From NCBI GenBank assembly GCA_030149245.1, contig JASBRX010000047.1, positions 1 through 41,737 of the forward strand: DNA of 41,737 bases, given 5' to 3'. The DNA comes from Sphingomonas bacterium (GTDB lineage Bacteria > Pseudomonadota > Alphaproteobacteria > Sphingomonadales > Sphingomonadaceae). The position numbers and the translations under genes are program-made. How positions within the stretch are numbered: position 1 is the stretch's first letter; the number at the start of each line of letters is the position of its first letter. Positions 15,220 through 23,891 of this stretch are shown here, piece after piece. The notes beneath the pieces were generated by a model. That model was not told where the DNA came from, made no database searches, and saw nothing but the letters and a program-made list of their open reading frames with translations.

Positions 15220-16053
15220 TCACGACAGCACCGTTTCGAGACACCACCAATCCGGGTGCTCGTGGCGCAACCGTTCGGCCGCTGCCGCGCAGCTTGCGCC
15301 ATCCACAAAGGTTGCAAAGCAGGTCGCGCCTGATCCCGACATCCGGCACAGATCGGCACCCGGCTGGCGCTCCAGCCATGCGACCGCATCGGCAATCTGC
15401 GGCGCGACGGTCAGCGCTGGCGGGTAGAGATCGTTGCGCCCCGCCTTGGCCCGCGCAATCAGGTCGCCCTCCGCCGGAATCGGTCCGCGATCGACCCGGT
15501 CCCATGCCGCGAACACCGGCCCGGTCGACACCGCGACTCCTGGGTTGACCAACAGCACCGGAACGCCGGGAGCCCCGTCGATCCACTCCAATTGCTCACC
15601 CCGCCCGGTCCCGACAGCGGTCCGGCCATAGAGACACGCGGGAACATCCGACCCCAGCGCATCGGCGACCGCGAACATCCGCTGGTCCTCGATTGCCACG
15701 CCCGCCCGTCGGGCCAGCAGCCGCAACGTCGCCGCCGCGTCCGCCGATCCGCCGCCCAGCCCGGATGCAACCGGCAACCGTTTGTCGAGCGTGATCCGCC
15801 CCGGCGTCGCCACCCCGAACGCCACGTCGAACGCATCCCGCGCGCGCGTCACCAGATTGTCGCCCTCGCCCGCCAGCGCCGCCCCGAAGGGCCCCTGAAC
15901 CGCAAACCCCTCGCCTTCGGGATCAAGCTGCACGACATCGCCATCGCGCACGAAAGCGAACAGCGTCTCCAGCTCATGATAGCCATCATCCCGCCGCCGC
16001 CGCACATGCAGCGCCAGGTTGAGCTTGGCCGGAGCGGGCTCGGACAGGATCAG
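15220..16053 (-). CDS. ispE: 4-diphosphocytidyl-2-C-methyl-D-erythritol kinase, probable CTG start
   Basis: 277 aa from CTG 16053; phosphorylates CDP-ME in the MEP isoprenoid pathway (GHMP kinase family). Seen: PAPAKLNLALHV with the substrate Lys, DDGYHELETLFAF, the ATP loop LPVASGLGGGSADAAATL (about residues 90-107), GSDVPACLYG and the C-terminal MSGSGATCFA. Homology begins at residue ~3, yet no ATG, GTG or TTG is in frame before it until 16182, 129 bases inside the TPR gene. The CTG overlaps the TPR stop (CTGA) and has AGAGG 11 bases upstream, so a rare CTG start with coupled translation is most likely. Confidence 0.9.
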   Translation of the reverse strand: MILSEPAPAKLNLALHVRRRRDDGYHELETLFAFVRDGDVVQLDPEGEGFAVQGPFGAALAGEGDNLVTRARDAFDVAFGVATPGRITLDKRLPVASGLGGGSADAAATLRLLARRAGVAIEDQRMFAVADALGSDVPACLYGRTAVGTGRGEQLEWIDGAPGVPVLLVNPGVAVSTGPVFAAWDRVDRGPIPAEGDLIARAKAGRNDLYPPALTVAPQIADAVAWLERQPGADLCRMSGSGATCFATFVDGASCAAAAERLRHEHPDWWCLETVLS

Positions 16054-17633
16054 TTTGCCGCCATCCTCTGCACGACGCCATCGGCCAGCTTCTCCGCCAG
16101 CCGCTTCTTCTGCGCCGCATCGGCATTGATCGACGCCGCGCGCCAGGCATAGCGCGCCTCGAACCGGCGCCCAGCGCGCCAATAGGCGTCGCCCAGATGC
16201 TCGTTGATCGTCACGCTGCCCGGCTGACCCTGCGCCGCCTGCTCCAGCAACGGGAGCGCACGCGCGATATCACCGATGCGATAATAGCCCCAGCCAAGCG
16301 AATCGGTGATGGCGGGATCGTCCGGACGCAGCCGGTTCGCCCGTTCAAGCAGCGCGACCGCCGCCGTCAGATTCTCCCCACGCTCGACCTGCGCATAGCC
16401 CAGATAGTTGAGCGCGACCGGCTCGTCCGGCGCCAGCTCAACCGCCTTGCGCAGATGAGGCAGCGCCCCTGCCCAGTCCCCCGATCGCTCCAGCGCGCCG
16501 CCAAGCTGAAGGTGGTGGATCCAGTTGGCCTCGGCGCCCGCCCGCGCCAGCGCCTCGGCATAGAGCCGCGCGGCCTCGCCATCGCGCCCCTGATCGGACA
16601 GCAGGTCGGCATAGCGGCGGATGTCCCGCACGCTCGCCCCTTTGGCCGTGGCGAGCGCCTGCGCCAGCGCCAGCGCCTGCACCGGATCGCCCTGCTTGCG
16701 GCGCAGCTCGATCCGCTCGGCCACCGCGGCGCTGTAAAACGGGCTGTCCAGACGGATTGTGCCCAGCACCAGCTGCGCCCGGTCGAGCGCGCCCTCTTCG
16801 CCCAGCGCCGCAGCAAGCAACAGGCGCGCGCGATCGTCGCCGGGATCGAGCGACAGCGCCGATCGCGTCAGCAGGATGGCGAGCGTCTGCGTCTCCTGCC
16901 CCTGCAGATCGGCGGCAAGGCGCGTCAGCAGCCGGCTGGTCCCGAACGCCGCGCCGGGTCGCGCCGCGACCAGCCCGTCGCGCAGCCCGGTCATCGTGGC
17001 GTCTTCCCCGGCAAGGATGTCACGCGCCGCACGCCGGTCGCCGATCCCCGCCAGCAGGCTCGCCGCGTTCCAGCGCAGGTCGATGCTGCCCGGATCCGCA
17101 CCCAACGCCGCACGCAAGGCGGCAACCCCTTCGTCGCGACGGTTCGATGCGAGCAACAGCAGCGCGCGATGCTCGGCAATGTAGCGACGGCTCAGCCCGC
17201 TCTCGGTAGCGCCGTCGAGAATCGGGAACGGATCGCCACCGCGATCGAACGCCACCCATGCGCGCAGCACAGGCGTCAGGAAATCGAGCGGCCCTGCCCC
17301 GATGCGTCCCAGCGCATCGTCGGCGGCAACCTTGTTCTTCGTCCGCACCGCATCGGCAAAGGCGAGGAGCGCAGTGTCCGGCGGCGCAACGTCCGACCGC
17401 ACCAGCACCGCCGCCGCACGCCGCGCCAGCGCCAGATCGCCAGCCGCCAGCGCGTTGCGATAGGCGCGGATCGCCACCACCTCATCGCCCGGCGCCGCCG
17501 TCAGTGCCGCGGCATAGCCCGCCGCCGCCGCATCGACTGCGCCATCGGCCGCCGCCGCGCGCGCCTTCACATAGGCGCCCAGATCGGCCTGCGCCGACCC
17601 CGGCACCAGGACAGCCAGCGCCGCCAGCGGCAA
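16050..17633 (-). CDS. secreted tetratricopeptide repeat protein
   Basis: About 527 aa. It opens with a hydrophobic signal segment (LPLAALAVLVPGSAQA) and then carries TPR helices throughout, clearest in the C-terminal third (GALPHLRKAVELAPDEPVAL, then NYLGYAQVERGE, then ANRLRPDDPAITDSLGWGYY, then GDIARALPLLEQAAQGQPGS). It is probably periplasmic and mediates protein contacts. The start is uncertain: TTG 17633 lies just after the ETF-QO stop. An ATG at 17723 would overlap ETF-QO by 80 bases and give a long Arg-rich leader. Frame codons in between are ATC, ATA and GTC. The stop overlaps the ispE CTG. Confidence 0.8.
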   Translation of the reverse strand: MPLAALAVLVPGSAQADLGAYVKARAAAADGAVDAAAAGYAAALTAAPGDEVVAIRAYRNALAAGDLALARRAAAVLVRSDVAPPDTALLAFADAVRTKNKVAADDALGRIGAGPLDFLTPVLRAWVAFDRGGDPFPILDGATESGLSRRYIAEHRALLLLASNRRDEGVAALRAALGADPGSIDLRWNAASLLAGIGDRRAARDILAGEDATMTGLRDGLVAARPGAAFGTSRLLTRLAADLQGQETQTLAILLTRSALSLDPGDDRARLLLAAALGEEGALDRAQLVLGTIRLDSPFYSAAVAERIELRRKQGDPVQALALAQALATAKGASVRDIRRYADLLSDQGRDGEAARLYAEALARAGAEANWIHHLQLGGALERSGDWAGALPHLRKAVELAPDEPVALNYLGYAQVERGENLTAAVALLERANRLRPDDPAITDSLGWGYYRIGDIARALPLLEQAAQGQPGSVTINEHLGDAYWRAGRRFEARYAWRAASINADAAQKKRLAEKLADGVVQRMAAN

Positions 17634-17643
17634 AGCGAGATGC

Positions 17644-19305
17644 TTACATATTGGGATAGTTCGGACCTCCGCCGCCCTCGGGGACGACCCAATTGATATT
17701 CTGCGTCGGGTCCTTGATGTCACAGGTCTTGCAGTGGACGCAATTCTGCGCGTTGATCACGAACTTCGGGTCGCCAGTTTCCTCACCGACGATCTCGTAA
17801 ACGCCCGCCGGGCAATAACGCTGCGCCGGCTCGTCATACATCGGCAGGTCATAGGTGACCGGGATGTCCGGATCCTTCAGCGTCAGGTGAACCGGCTGAT
17901 CCTCCTCATGGTTGGTGTTCGACATGAACACCGAGGAGAGGCGGTCAAAGGTCAGCACGCCATCGGGCTTGGGATAGTCGATCGGCTGCACCAGATCCTT
18001 GCGCCACAGGCTTTCATGATCCGGCTTATGCCCCAGCGTGAAGGGCATCTTCACGCCCCAGCTCTCCAGGAACATGGTGACATTGGCGAGGCCCGATCCG
18101 ACGAGATCGCCGAACTTCTTGACCAGCGGCACGACGTTGCGGACGATGCTCAGCTCCTTGTAGAGCCAGCTCGCGGCGAATGCTTCGGGATAAGCGGTCA
18201 GCTCGTCACCCGAGCGATCGGCCGCAGCCGCGGCGAACGCCGCCTCGGCCGCCATCATTCCGCTCTTCATCGCGCCATGCGTGCCCTTGATCCGCGGCAC
18301 GTTGAGGAAGCCCGCGCTGTCGCCGATCAACGCACCGCCGGGGAACACCAGCTTCGGGATCGACTGCAACCCGCCATCGCTGATCGCGCGCGCACCATAG
18401 CTGACGCGCTTGCCGCCCTTCAGGATCTCCGCAATCGCCGGATGCGTCTTCCAGCGCTGCATCTCCTGGAACGGCGAGAGATAGGGGTTGGAATAGTTGA
18501 GCCAGGTCACGAACCCCAGCGCCACCTGCCCGTTTGCCTGATGATACAGGAACCCGCCGCCATTCGACCCGGCGGTCTCGTTGAGCGGCCAGCCTTGCGT
18601 ATGAATCACCCGGCCCGGCTCGTGCAGCGCGGGGTCGATGTCCCACAATTCCTTGATGCCAAGGCCATAGATTTGCGGCTCGACACCTTCGCACAGATTG
18701 AACCGGCGCTGGATCTGCTTCGACAGATGCCCGCGCACCCCCTCACCGAAGAAGGTATAGCGCGCATGCAGCTCAAGGCCGGGCTGATAGTCGTGCTTGT
18801 GCGTGCCGTCGCGCGCCACGCCCATGTCGCCGGTCGCGACGCCCTTCACCGACCCGTCGTCATTGTACAGGATCTCGGCGGCGGCAAAGCCCGGGAAAAT
18901 CTCGACGCCCAGCCCCTCGGCCTGCTCCGCCAGCCAGCGGCAAAGATTGCCCAGGCTCCCGGTATAGGTGCCCTCATTGTGCATGAACTTGGGCGTGATG
19001 AAGTGCGGGATCGCCCATTTCCCCTTTTTCGACAGCAGCCAATGCTGGTTATCGGTCACCGGCACCTCCGCCAGCGGGCAGCCGGAGTCGCGCCAGTCGG
19101 GCAGCAGTTCGTCCAGCGCCTTGGGATCGATCACCGCGCCGGACAGGATATGCGCGCCGACTTCAGAGCCCTTTTCGAGCACGCAGACCGCGATCTCGCT
19201 GCCGGCGTCATTGGCCAGCTGTTTCAACCGGATCGCCGCCGCAAGGCCCGCCGGCCCCGCGCCCACGATCACCACGTCATACGGCATCGACTCGCGTTCG
19301 CTCAC
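17644..19305 (-). CDS. electron transfer flavoprotein-ubiquinone oxidoreductase
   Basis: 553 aa; membrane-associated FAD and 4Fe-4S enzyme passing electrons from ETF (fatty-acid and amino-acid oxidation) to ubiquinone. N-terminal FAD motif VVIVGAGPAGLAAAIRLK; GAHILSGAVIDP; the ubiquinone/membrane-region GGFLYHQANGQVALGFVTWL; SAGFLNVPRIKGTHGAMKSG; and the C-terminal ferredoxin-like QNCVHCKTCDIKDPTQNI with cluster Cys residues. Start GTG 19305 is chosen for its strong AGGAGACAGGAA ribosome-binding stretch and for the family N-terminus (SERESMPYDVV). The gene ends ATG-TAA, almost touching the TPR gene. Confidence 0.96.
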   Translation of the reverse strand: MSERESMPYDVVIVGAGPAGLAAAIRLKQLANDAGSEIAVCVLEKGSEVGAHILSGAVIDPKALDELLPDWRDSGCPLAEVPVTDNQHWLLSKKGKWAIPHFITPKFMHNEGTYTGSLGNLCRWLAEQAEGLGVEIFPGFAAAEILYNDDGSVKGVATGDMGVARDGTHKHDYQPGLELHARYTFFGEGVRGHLSKQIQRRFNLCEGVEPQIYGLGIKELWDIDPALHEPGRVIHTQGWPLNETAGSNGGGFLYHQANGQVALGFVTWLNYSNPYLSPFQEMQRWKTHPAIAEILKGGKRVSYGARAISDGGLQSIPKLVFPGGALIGDSAGFLNVPRIKGTHGAMKSGMMAAEAAFAAAAADRSGDELTAYPEAFAASWLYKELSIVRNVVPLVKKFGDLVGSGLANVTMFLESWGVKMPFTLGHKPDHESLWRKDLVQPIDYPKPDGVLTFDRLSSVFMSNTNHEEDQPVHLTLKDPDIPVTYDLPMYDEPAQRYCPAGVYEIVGEETGDPKFVINAQNCVHCKTCDIKDPTQNINWVVPEGGGGPNYPNM

Positions 19306-19420
19306 TTCCTGTCTCCTCTCGGAACACCGGCGTAACATCTCGTCGTGTGTCCGGCGCGTTCCGTCCCTCCCCCGATGAAGGCAGATTGACGCTGGCGTCA
19401 AGGCATGACTCTGTGAACCG

Positions 19421-20155
19421 ATGGGTATTGAGGGGGCAACCGACTGGCGCGCCGAAGCCGCAAGCGCACTGAGCTGGTGGCGCGACGCGGGCGTCGACGT
19501 GCTGGTCGAGGATGAGCCGCGCGACTGGACCGCGCGCCCTGCCGCTACGGCACAGCCCGATGCGCCAAGCCGCCCGGTTCCTGCCGGTCCGGAACCCGAA
19601 GCACCATTGCCCGCGACGATTGAGGCGTTTCTCGACTGGCGCTACGGCGCGAGCGCGCCCGAAGCGGTGATTGGGGAACCGATTGCCCCTGCCGAGGGGG
19701 ACGTCGCCGCCCCGCTAATGATCGTCACCGACCTTCCCGAGTTCGACGGCGCCCCCCCCGCGTTGCTCGACGGCGCGGCCGGAAAACTGTTCGATCGGAT
19801 CCTCGCTGCGATCGGCCAGTCGCGCGACTCGATCTACCTCGTGCCGCTCTGTGCCTCGCGGCCGATTACCGGCCAGGTACCGCGAGATCTGGAGGACAAG
19901 CTTGGCGAAATCCTGCGGCATCACATCGCGCTGGCCGCCCCCGCGCGACTGCTGCTGCTCGGCCAGGCGACGAGCCGTGCCGTTCTCGGGACTGATGCAG
20001 CCAGAAATACTGAGGGTTTAACGCCATTTAACTATTCCGGCGGTAAGTGTGACGTCGTCGCCATCCGCCATCCGCGCTTTCTGTTGAACAAGCCGGCGGC
20101 CAAGGCCGACGCCTGGAAAGACCTGCAACTGCTGATCGGGGGGCAGAGCCTGTGA
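19421..20155 (+). CDS. uracil-DNA-glycosylase-superfamily protein with degenerate active site
   Basis: 244 aa. Residues 1-75 are a variable Pro/Ala-rich region. From ~95 the protein resembles family 4/5 UDG: LMIVTDLPEFDG stands where GEAPG-type motif A is normally found, then GKLFDRILAAIGQSRDSIYL, RLLLLGQATSRAVLG, and AIRHPRFLLNKPAAKADAWKDLQ in place of motif B. The usual motif A and the four cluster cysteines are not present (only single Cys residues are seen), so the iron-sulfur cluster and uracil excision are doubtful. It may be a repurposed UDG fold. Its stop overlaps the GTG of the lytic transglycosylase gene (GTGA). Confidence 0.75.
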   Translation: MGIEGATDWRAEAASALSWWRDAGVDVLVEDEPRDWTARPAATAQPDAPSRPVPAGPEPEAPLPATIEAFLDWRYGASAPEAVIGEPIAPAEGDVAAPLMIVTDLPEFDGAPPALLDGAAGKLFDRILAAIGQSRDSIYLVPLCASRPITGQVPRDLEDKLGEILRHHIALAAPARLLLLGQATSRAVLGTDAARNTEGLTPFNYSGGKCDVVAIRHPRFLLNKPAAKADAWKDLQLLIGGQSL

Positions 20156-21924
20156 CTGCGCGTATCCTGCTAGCCGCTTGTGCATTGATTGCACCGCTGA
20201 CCGCTTATGCGTCGGACGAACGCACCACTCCGAACGAACGTCGGGAGGCGAGCGACGGCGTCCCGGCTCAGCTCGCCCGCGAAGAGCGCGATGCCTATCG
20301 CGCCATATTCGCCGCGATCCGCGAAGCGCGTTGGGCCGATGCGCAGATCAAGCTGGACGCGATGCGCCCCGGCCTGCTGCACGCCACCGCGCGCGCTGAA
20401 CTGTATCTCGCCAAGGGTTCGCCTAAGGTCGAACTCCCGCAATTGATGGCATTGCTCGGGGAAGCGCCCGAACTGCCGCAGGCCGATCAGATTGCCCGCC
20501 TCGCCAAGCTGCGCGGAGCCACTGAGCTCCCAAGCCTGCCCGCCGCACAGCGGATGATCTGGCATGCTGGGGCGCCGATCCGCAAACGCTACCGCTCGGC
20601 CAAGTCGGATGCTGCGGCGGCGCAGGTCGCCACCGCGATGGCGCCACTGATCAAGCTCGACGACGCATCCGGCGCGGAAGCGCTGCTCGACACCCGCGCA
20701 GCCGATCTCGATCCCGAAACGCTCACCGAATGGCGTCAGCGGATCGCGTGGATGTATTACACCACCGGTCGCGATGCCGATGCCCGCCGCGTCGCCGCCC
20801 TCGCCCAGACGGGAAGCGGCGAGTTCGCGCCGCTGGCCGATTGGGTTCAGGGCCTTGCCGCATGGCGCCAGAATGACTGTGCGGGCGCCCAGGCCGCCTT
20901 CACCGCCGTCGCTCAGCGCGCCGCCGATACCGAAAAGCGCACCGCCGGCCTCTATTGGGCCTCGCGCGCCGACATGGCGTGCGGTCGCCCCGATCTCGTC
21001 AGCGCGCGCCTGAAGAGCGCGGCGCAGCATGATGAGACCTTTTACGGCATGCTCGCGCGCCAGGCGCTGGGCATGCGGGAAGCACCGGTGCGCGCCGAGA
21101 AGTTCGTCGCTGCCGACTGGAAGGCGCTCGACCGCCGCCCCAATGTCCGCGTCGCCGCCGCGCTCGCCGAAATCGGCGAGGATTCGCTGGCGAGCGAGGT
21201 CATTAAGCACCAGTCGAAGATCGGCGATGCGCGCGAGCATGCGGCGCTGACGCGCCTCGCCGGTCGCCTCGGCCTCCCAGCGACCCAGCTTTGGCTGACC
21301 CATAACTGCCCGGTCGGCGCCAGCCCGGTCGAAGAAGCACGCTATCCTTCCCCCGACTGGACGCCCGACGGCGGCTGGCGCGTCGACAAGGCGCTGGTGT
21401 TCGCCCACACGCTTCAGGAATCGCGCTTCGACGCGAAGGTTCAGAGTCCCGCGGGCGCTTATGGCTTGATGCAGATCATGCCCGCCGCCGCCACCGATAT
21501 CGGACGCAAGCGCGGCGTTACCATCGGTCGCGCCGACCTCACCCGCCCTTCGACGAATATGGAGGTCGGCCAGTCCTATATCGAACAGCTGCGCGACCAG
21601 CCCTTCACCGGCGGGCTGCTGCCCAAGGTAATCGCCGCGTACAATGCCGGGCCGACCCCGGTGACCAACTGGAACGTCCAGATCCGCGACAAGGGCGATC
21701 CGCTGCTCTACATCGAGAGCATCCCCTATTGGGAAACGCGCGGCTACGTGATGACCGTGCTGCGCAACTATTGGATGTATGAAAAAAATGCCGGGCGCGA
21801 GAGCAGCAGCCGCGCGGCGATGAGCCAGGGGCTGTGGCCCAAGGTGCCGGGCAGCAACGGCGCGGCGGCGGTGCGCATGACCGCTTCGGTGCCGCAGGAC
21901 GACCGCGTGACCGGTGCCAATTGA
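20152..21924 (+). CDS. soluble lytic murein transglycosylase (Slt70-like)
   Basis: 590 aa with signal peptide ([20 protein letters not shown]). The long central part is a superhelical U-domain of TPR-like helices ([17 protein letters not shown], then [20 protein letters not shown]). The C-terminal SLT domain has catalytic Glu423 in [20 protein letters not shown], followed by [21 protein letters not shown] and [13 protein letters not shown]. It cleaves peptidoglycan to anhydromuropeptides in the periplasm. GTG start, coupled to the UDG-like gene. The last 11 bases overlap moaB. Confidence 0.93.
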   Translation: MTARILLAACALIAPLTAYASDERTTPNERREASDGVPAQLAREERDAYRAIFAAIREARWADAQIKLDAMRPGLLHATARAELYLAKGSPKVELPQLMALLGEAPELPQADQIARLAKLRGATELPSLPAAQRMIWHAGAPIRKRYRSAKSDAAAAQVATAMAPLIKLDDASGAEALLDTRAADLDPETLTEWRQRIAWMYYTTGRDADARRVAALAQTGSGEFAPLADWVQGLAAWRQNDCAGAQAAFTAVAQRAADTEKRTAGLYWASRADMACGRPDLVSARLKSAAQHDETFYGMLARQALGMREAPVRAEKFVAADWKALDRRPNVRVAAALAEIGEDSLASEVIKHQSKIGDAREHAALTRLAGRLGLPATQLWLTHNCPVGASPVEEARYPSPDWTPDGGWRVDKALVFAHTLQESRFDAKVQSPAGAYGLMQIMPAAATDIGRKRGVTIGRADLTRPSTNMEVGQSYIEQLRDQPFTGGLLPKVIAAYNAGPTPVTNWNVQIRDKGDPLLYIESIPYWETRGYVMTVLRNYWMYEKNAGRESSSRAAMSQGLWPKVPGSNGAAAVRMTASVPQDDRVTGAN

Positions 21925-22441
21925 CGACAGCATCGCGTTCCGGCCGGTCCGGATCGCGGTCCTCACCGTTTCCGATACGCGAACGCTGGCGGACGACCGT
22001 TCCGGCGACACGCTGGTCGATCGCCTGACAGCGGCAGGTCACGAACTCGCCGACCGCGCGATCATCCGCGACGACACCGACCTGATCGTCGCCAAGCTAA
22101 ATGCCTGGATCGACGACCCCAGCATCGACTGCATCATCACGACCGGAGGCACCGGCGTCACCGGCCGCGACGTTACGCCCGAAGCGCTCGAGCGCGTCGC
22201 CGACAAGATGATCCCCGGCTTTGGCGAGCTGTTCCGCTTCCTCAGCTACGCCAAGATCGGCACCTCGACGATCCAGTCGCGCGCCACCGCCTGCGTCGCG
22301 CGCGGTACCTATATCTTCGCGCTTCCCGGATCGACCGGCGCGGTCAAGGACGGCTGGGACGATATCCTGTCCACCCAGCTCGACATCCGCCACCGCCCCT
22401 GCAATTTCGTCGAGCTGATGCCCCGCCTGCGCGAGGAGTAG
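21914..22441 (+). CDS. moaB: molybdopterin adenylyltransferase-type MoaB protein
   Basis: 175 aa, GTG start, overlapping the transglycosylase gene by 11 bases. MoaB/MogA fold: [20 protein letters not shown], the molybdopterin-binding [20 protein letters not shown] (about residues 71-90), [17 protein letters not shown] and [17 protein letters not shown]. It works in molybdenum cofactor synthesis. No other moa or moe genes are in the window, so the location with cell-wall genes is incidental or for co-expression only. It ends convergent to the small ORF and MFS gene. Confidence 0.93.
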   Translation: MPIDDSIAFRPVRIAVLTVSDTRTLADDRSGDTLVDRLTAAGHELADRAIIRDDTDLIVAKLNAWIDDPSIDCIITTGGTGVTGRDVTPEALERVADKMIPGFGELFRFLSYAKIGTSTIQSRATACVARGTYIFALPGSTGAVKDGWDDILSTQLDIRHRPCNFVELMPRLREE

Positions 22442-22444
22442 CCC

Positions 22445-22558
22445 TCAACCGCACCACGCGATCACCGCGCCCAGCGCGACATCGACCCCGACCCGCTGCC
22501 ACAACCACCATCCGCCAGCGAGCAGCGCCGCGACGCCGATCAGCGCCAGCGCCTTCAC
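22445..22558 (-). CDS. 37-aa predicted single-pass membrane protein coupled to the MFS gene
   Basis: GTG start at 22558 overlaps the TGA of the MFS transporter gene by 4 bases (GTGA); stop at 22445. The product begins MKALALIGVAALLAGGWW and continues LWQRVGVDVALGAVIAWCG: one strongly hydrophobic helix and a second, weaker one. The 4-base overlap, basic second residue and membrane character resemble small transporter-associated proteins. It has no recognised homologue and no independent ribosome-binding site beyond the coupling, so it could be chance. Confidence 0.45.
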   Translation of the reverse strand: MKALALIGVAALLAGGWWLWQRVGVDVALGAVIAWCG

Positions 22559-23757
22559 GCCGCCGCCTCACGCAGCCGCGCGACGGGCCGCTCGGAAATC
22601 GGCAGATGGATCAACGCCGCGATGAAACCGAGCGCGACCGAGGCGACCCAGATGCTGTCATAGCTTCCCGTCCAGTCGAACATCAGCCCCGCGATCCACG
22701 CACCGCAAAAGCTGCCCAGCTGATGCCCCAGGAACACGACGCCGTAGAGTGTCGACAGATAGCGCATCCCAAAAATCTGCCCGACCAACCCGCTGGTCAG
22801 CGGCACCGTGCCGAGCCACAAAAACCCCATCGCCGCCGCGAACAGCAGAGCGCTCACCGGGGTCAGCGGCGCGGCGAGAAACGCGATCATCACCACGCCG
22901 CGCGCGGCATAGAGTGCAGCCAGCAGCCCCTTCTTGCTCCACTTGCCGCCCCAGACACCGAACAGATAGGAGCCAAAGATGTTGAACAGCCCGACCAGCG
23001 CCAACGCATTGGCGCCGATCGCCAGCCCCAGCCCCTTGTCGGTCAGATAGGCCGGGAAATGCGTCGCGATAAACGCGACATGGAATCCGCAGACAAAGAA
23101 GCCCGCGTTGAGCAGCCAGAAGCCGCGATGCCCCGCAGCCTCGCCCAGCGCCTGACGCAACGTCTGCCCCGCGCCACCAGCCTGCGGGCCCGCCGCCTGC
23201 GGCTTGCCCGAAACACCGACCGCGAGCGCGAGCATCACCGCGATCAACCCCGCCAGCGCGACCAGCGCCATGCGCCAGCCCAGCTCGCCGATCAGCAGCT
23301 GCCCCGCCGGCACCACCAGAAACTGCCCGAGCGATCCTCCGGCGGTCACGATGCCAAACGCCATGCTCCGGCGCTCCGGCGTCACCACGCGACCGACCGC
23401 ACCCAGCACCACGACAAAGGTCGTCGCCGACAACGCCATGCCGACCATCAGCCCGAACGACAGATGCAGCCCGATCGCGCTCCCCGCAAATGAGGCGGCA
23501 ATCAGCCCGGCGGCGTAGAGCAACGTCCCGCCCGCTACCACGCGCCCCGCGCCATGCCGGTCCGCCAGTGCGCCGACAAAAGGCTGGACCAGCCCGAACA
23601 GCAAATTCTGCAATGCCAGCGACAGGCCAAAGCTCGAACGCCCGATGCTCAGATCCGTGCTCATGTCGGGCAGGAACAGCCCGAACGCCTGCCGCACGCC
23701 CATCGCGATCGTCACGATCGCCGCCGCGCTGAAGATCACCAAGCCTGTACGCTTCAT
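22555..23757 (-). CDS. major facilitator superfamily transporter
   Basis: 400 aa with 12 predicted membrane helices. The start is ATG 23757 (MKRTGLVIFSAAAIVTIAMG), with GGAGGG 5 bases upstream; the long open frame before it is not homologous. Loop 2-3 carries the MFS signature region (GALADRHGAGRVV). The family resembles oxalate/formate-antiporter-like and other MFS_1 importers; the substrate is unknown. It is divergent from the radical SAM gene (134-base gap) and overlaps the downstream 37-codon ORF. Confidence 0.9.
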   Translation of the reverse strand: MKRTGLVIFSAAAIVTIAMGVRQAFGLFLPDMSTDLSIGRSSFGLSLALQNLLFGLVQPFVGALADRHGAGRVVAGGTLLYAAGLIAASFAGSAIGLHLSFGLMVGMALSATTFVVVLGAVGRVVTPERRSMAFGIVTAGGSLGQFLVVPAGQLLIGELGWRMALVALAGLIAVMLALAVGVSGKPQAAGPQAGGAGQTLRQALGEAAGHRGFWLLNAGFFVCGFHVAFIATHFPAYLTDKGLGLAIGANALALVGLFNIFGSYLFGVWGGKWSKKGLLAALYAARGVVMIAFLAAPLTPVSALLFAAAMGFLWLGTVPLTSGLVGQIFGMRYLSTLYGVVFLGHQLGSFCGAWIAGLMFDWTGSYDSIWVASVALGFIAALIHLPISERPVARLREAAA

Positions 23758-23891
23758 CCGGCCCTCCACGGCGTCCTGAGGTCCAACTAGGGCTCGTCTC
23801 GCGGTTCGGACAGTGGGGTTGATCGCGGCGAAGAAAAGCTTTGCGCGACACCGTTCTTGTTTTGTTTCAACGAGACGGCTAAAGATGCGCC

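Noticed and set aside
22344..22571. 75-codon minus-strand frame overlapping moaB and the MFS end
   Set aside because: The Arg-rich product is a frame shadow; the smaller 37-codon frame in the same place has the better start and hydrophobic product.
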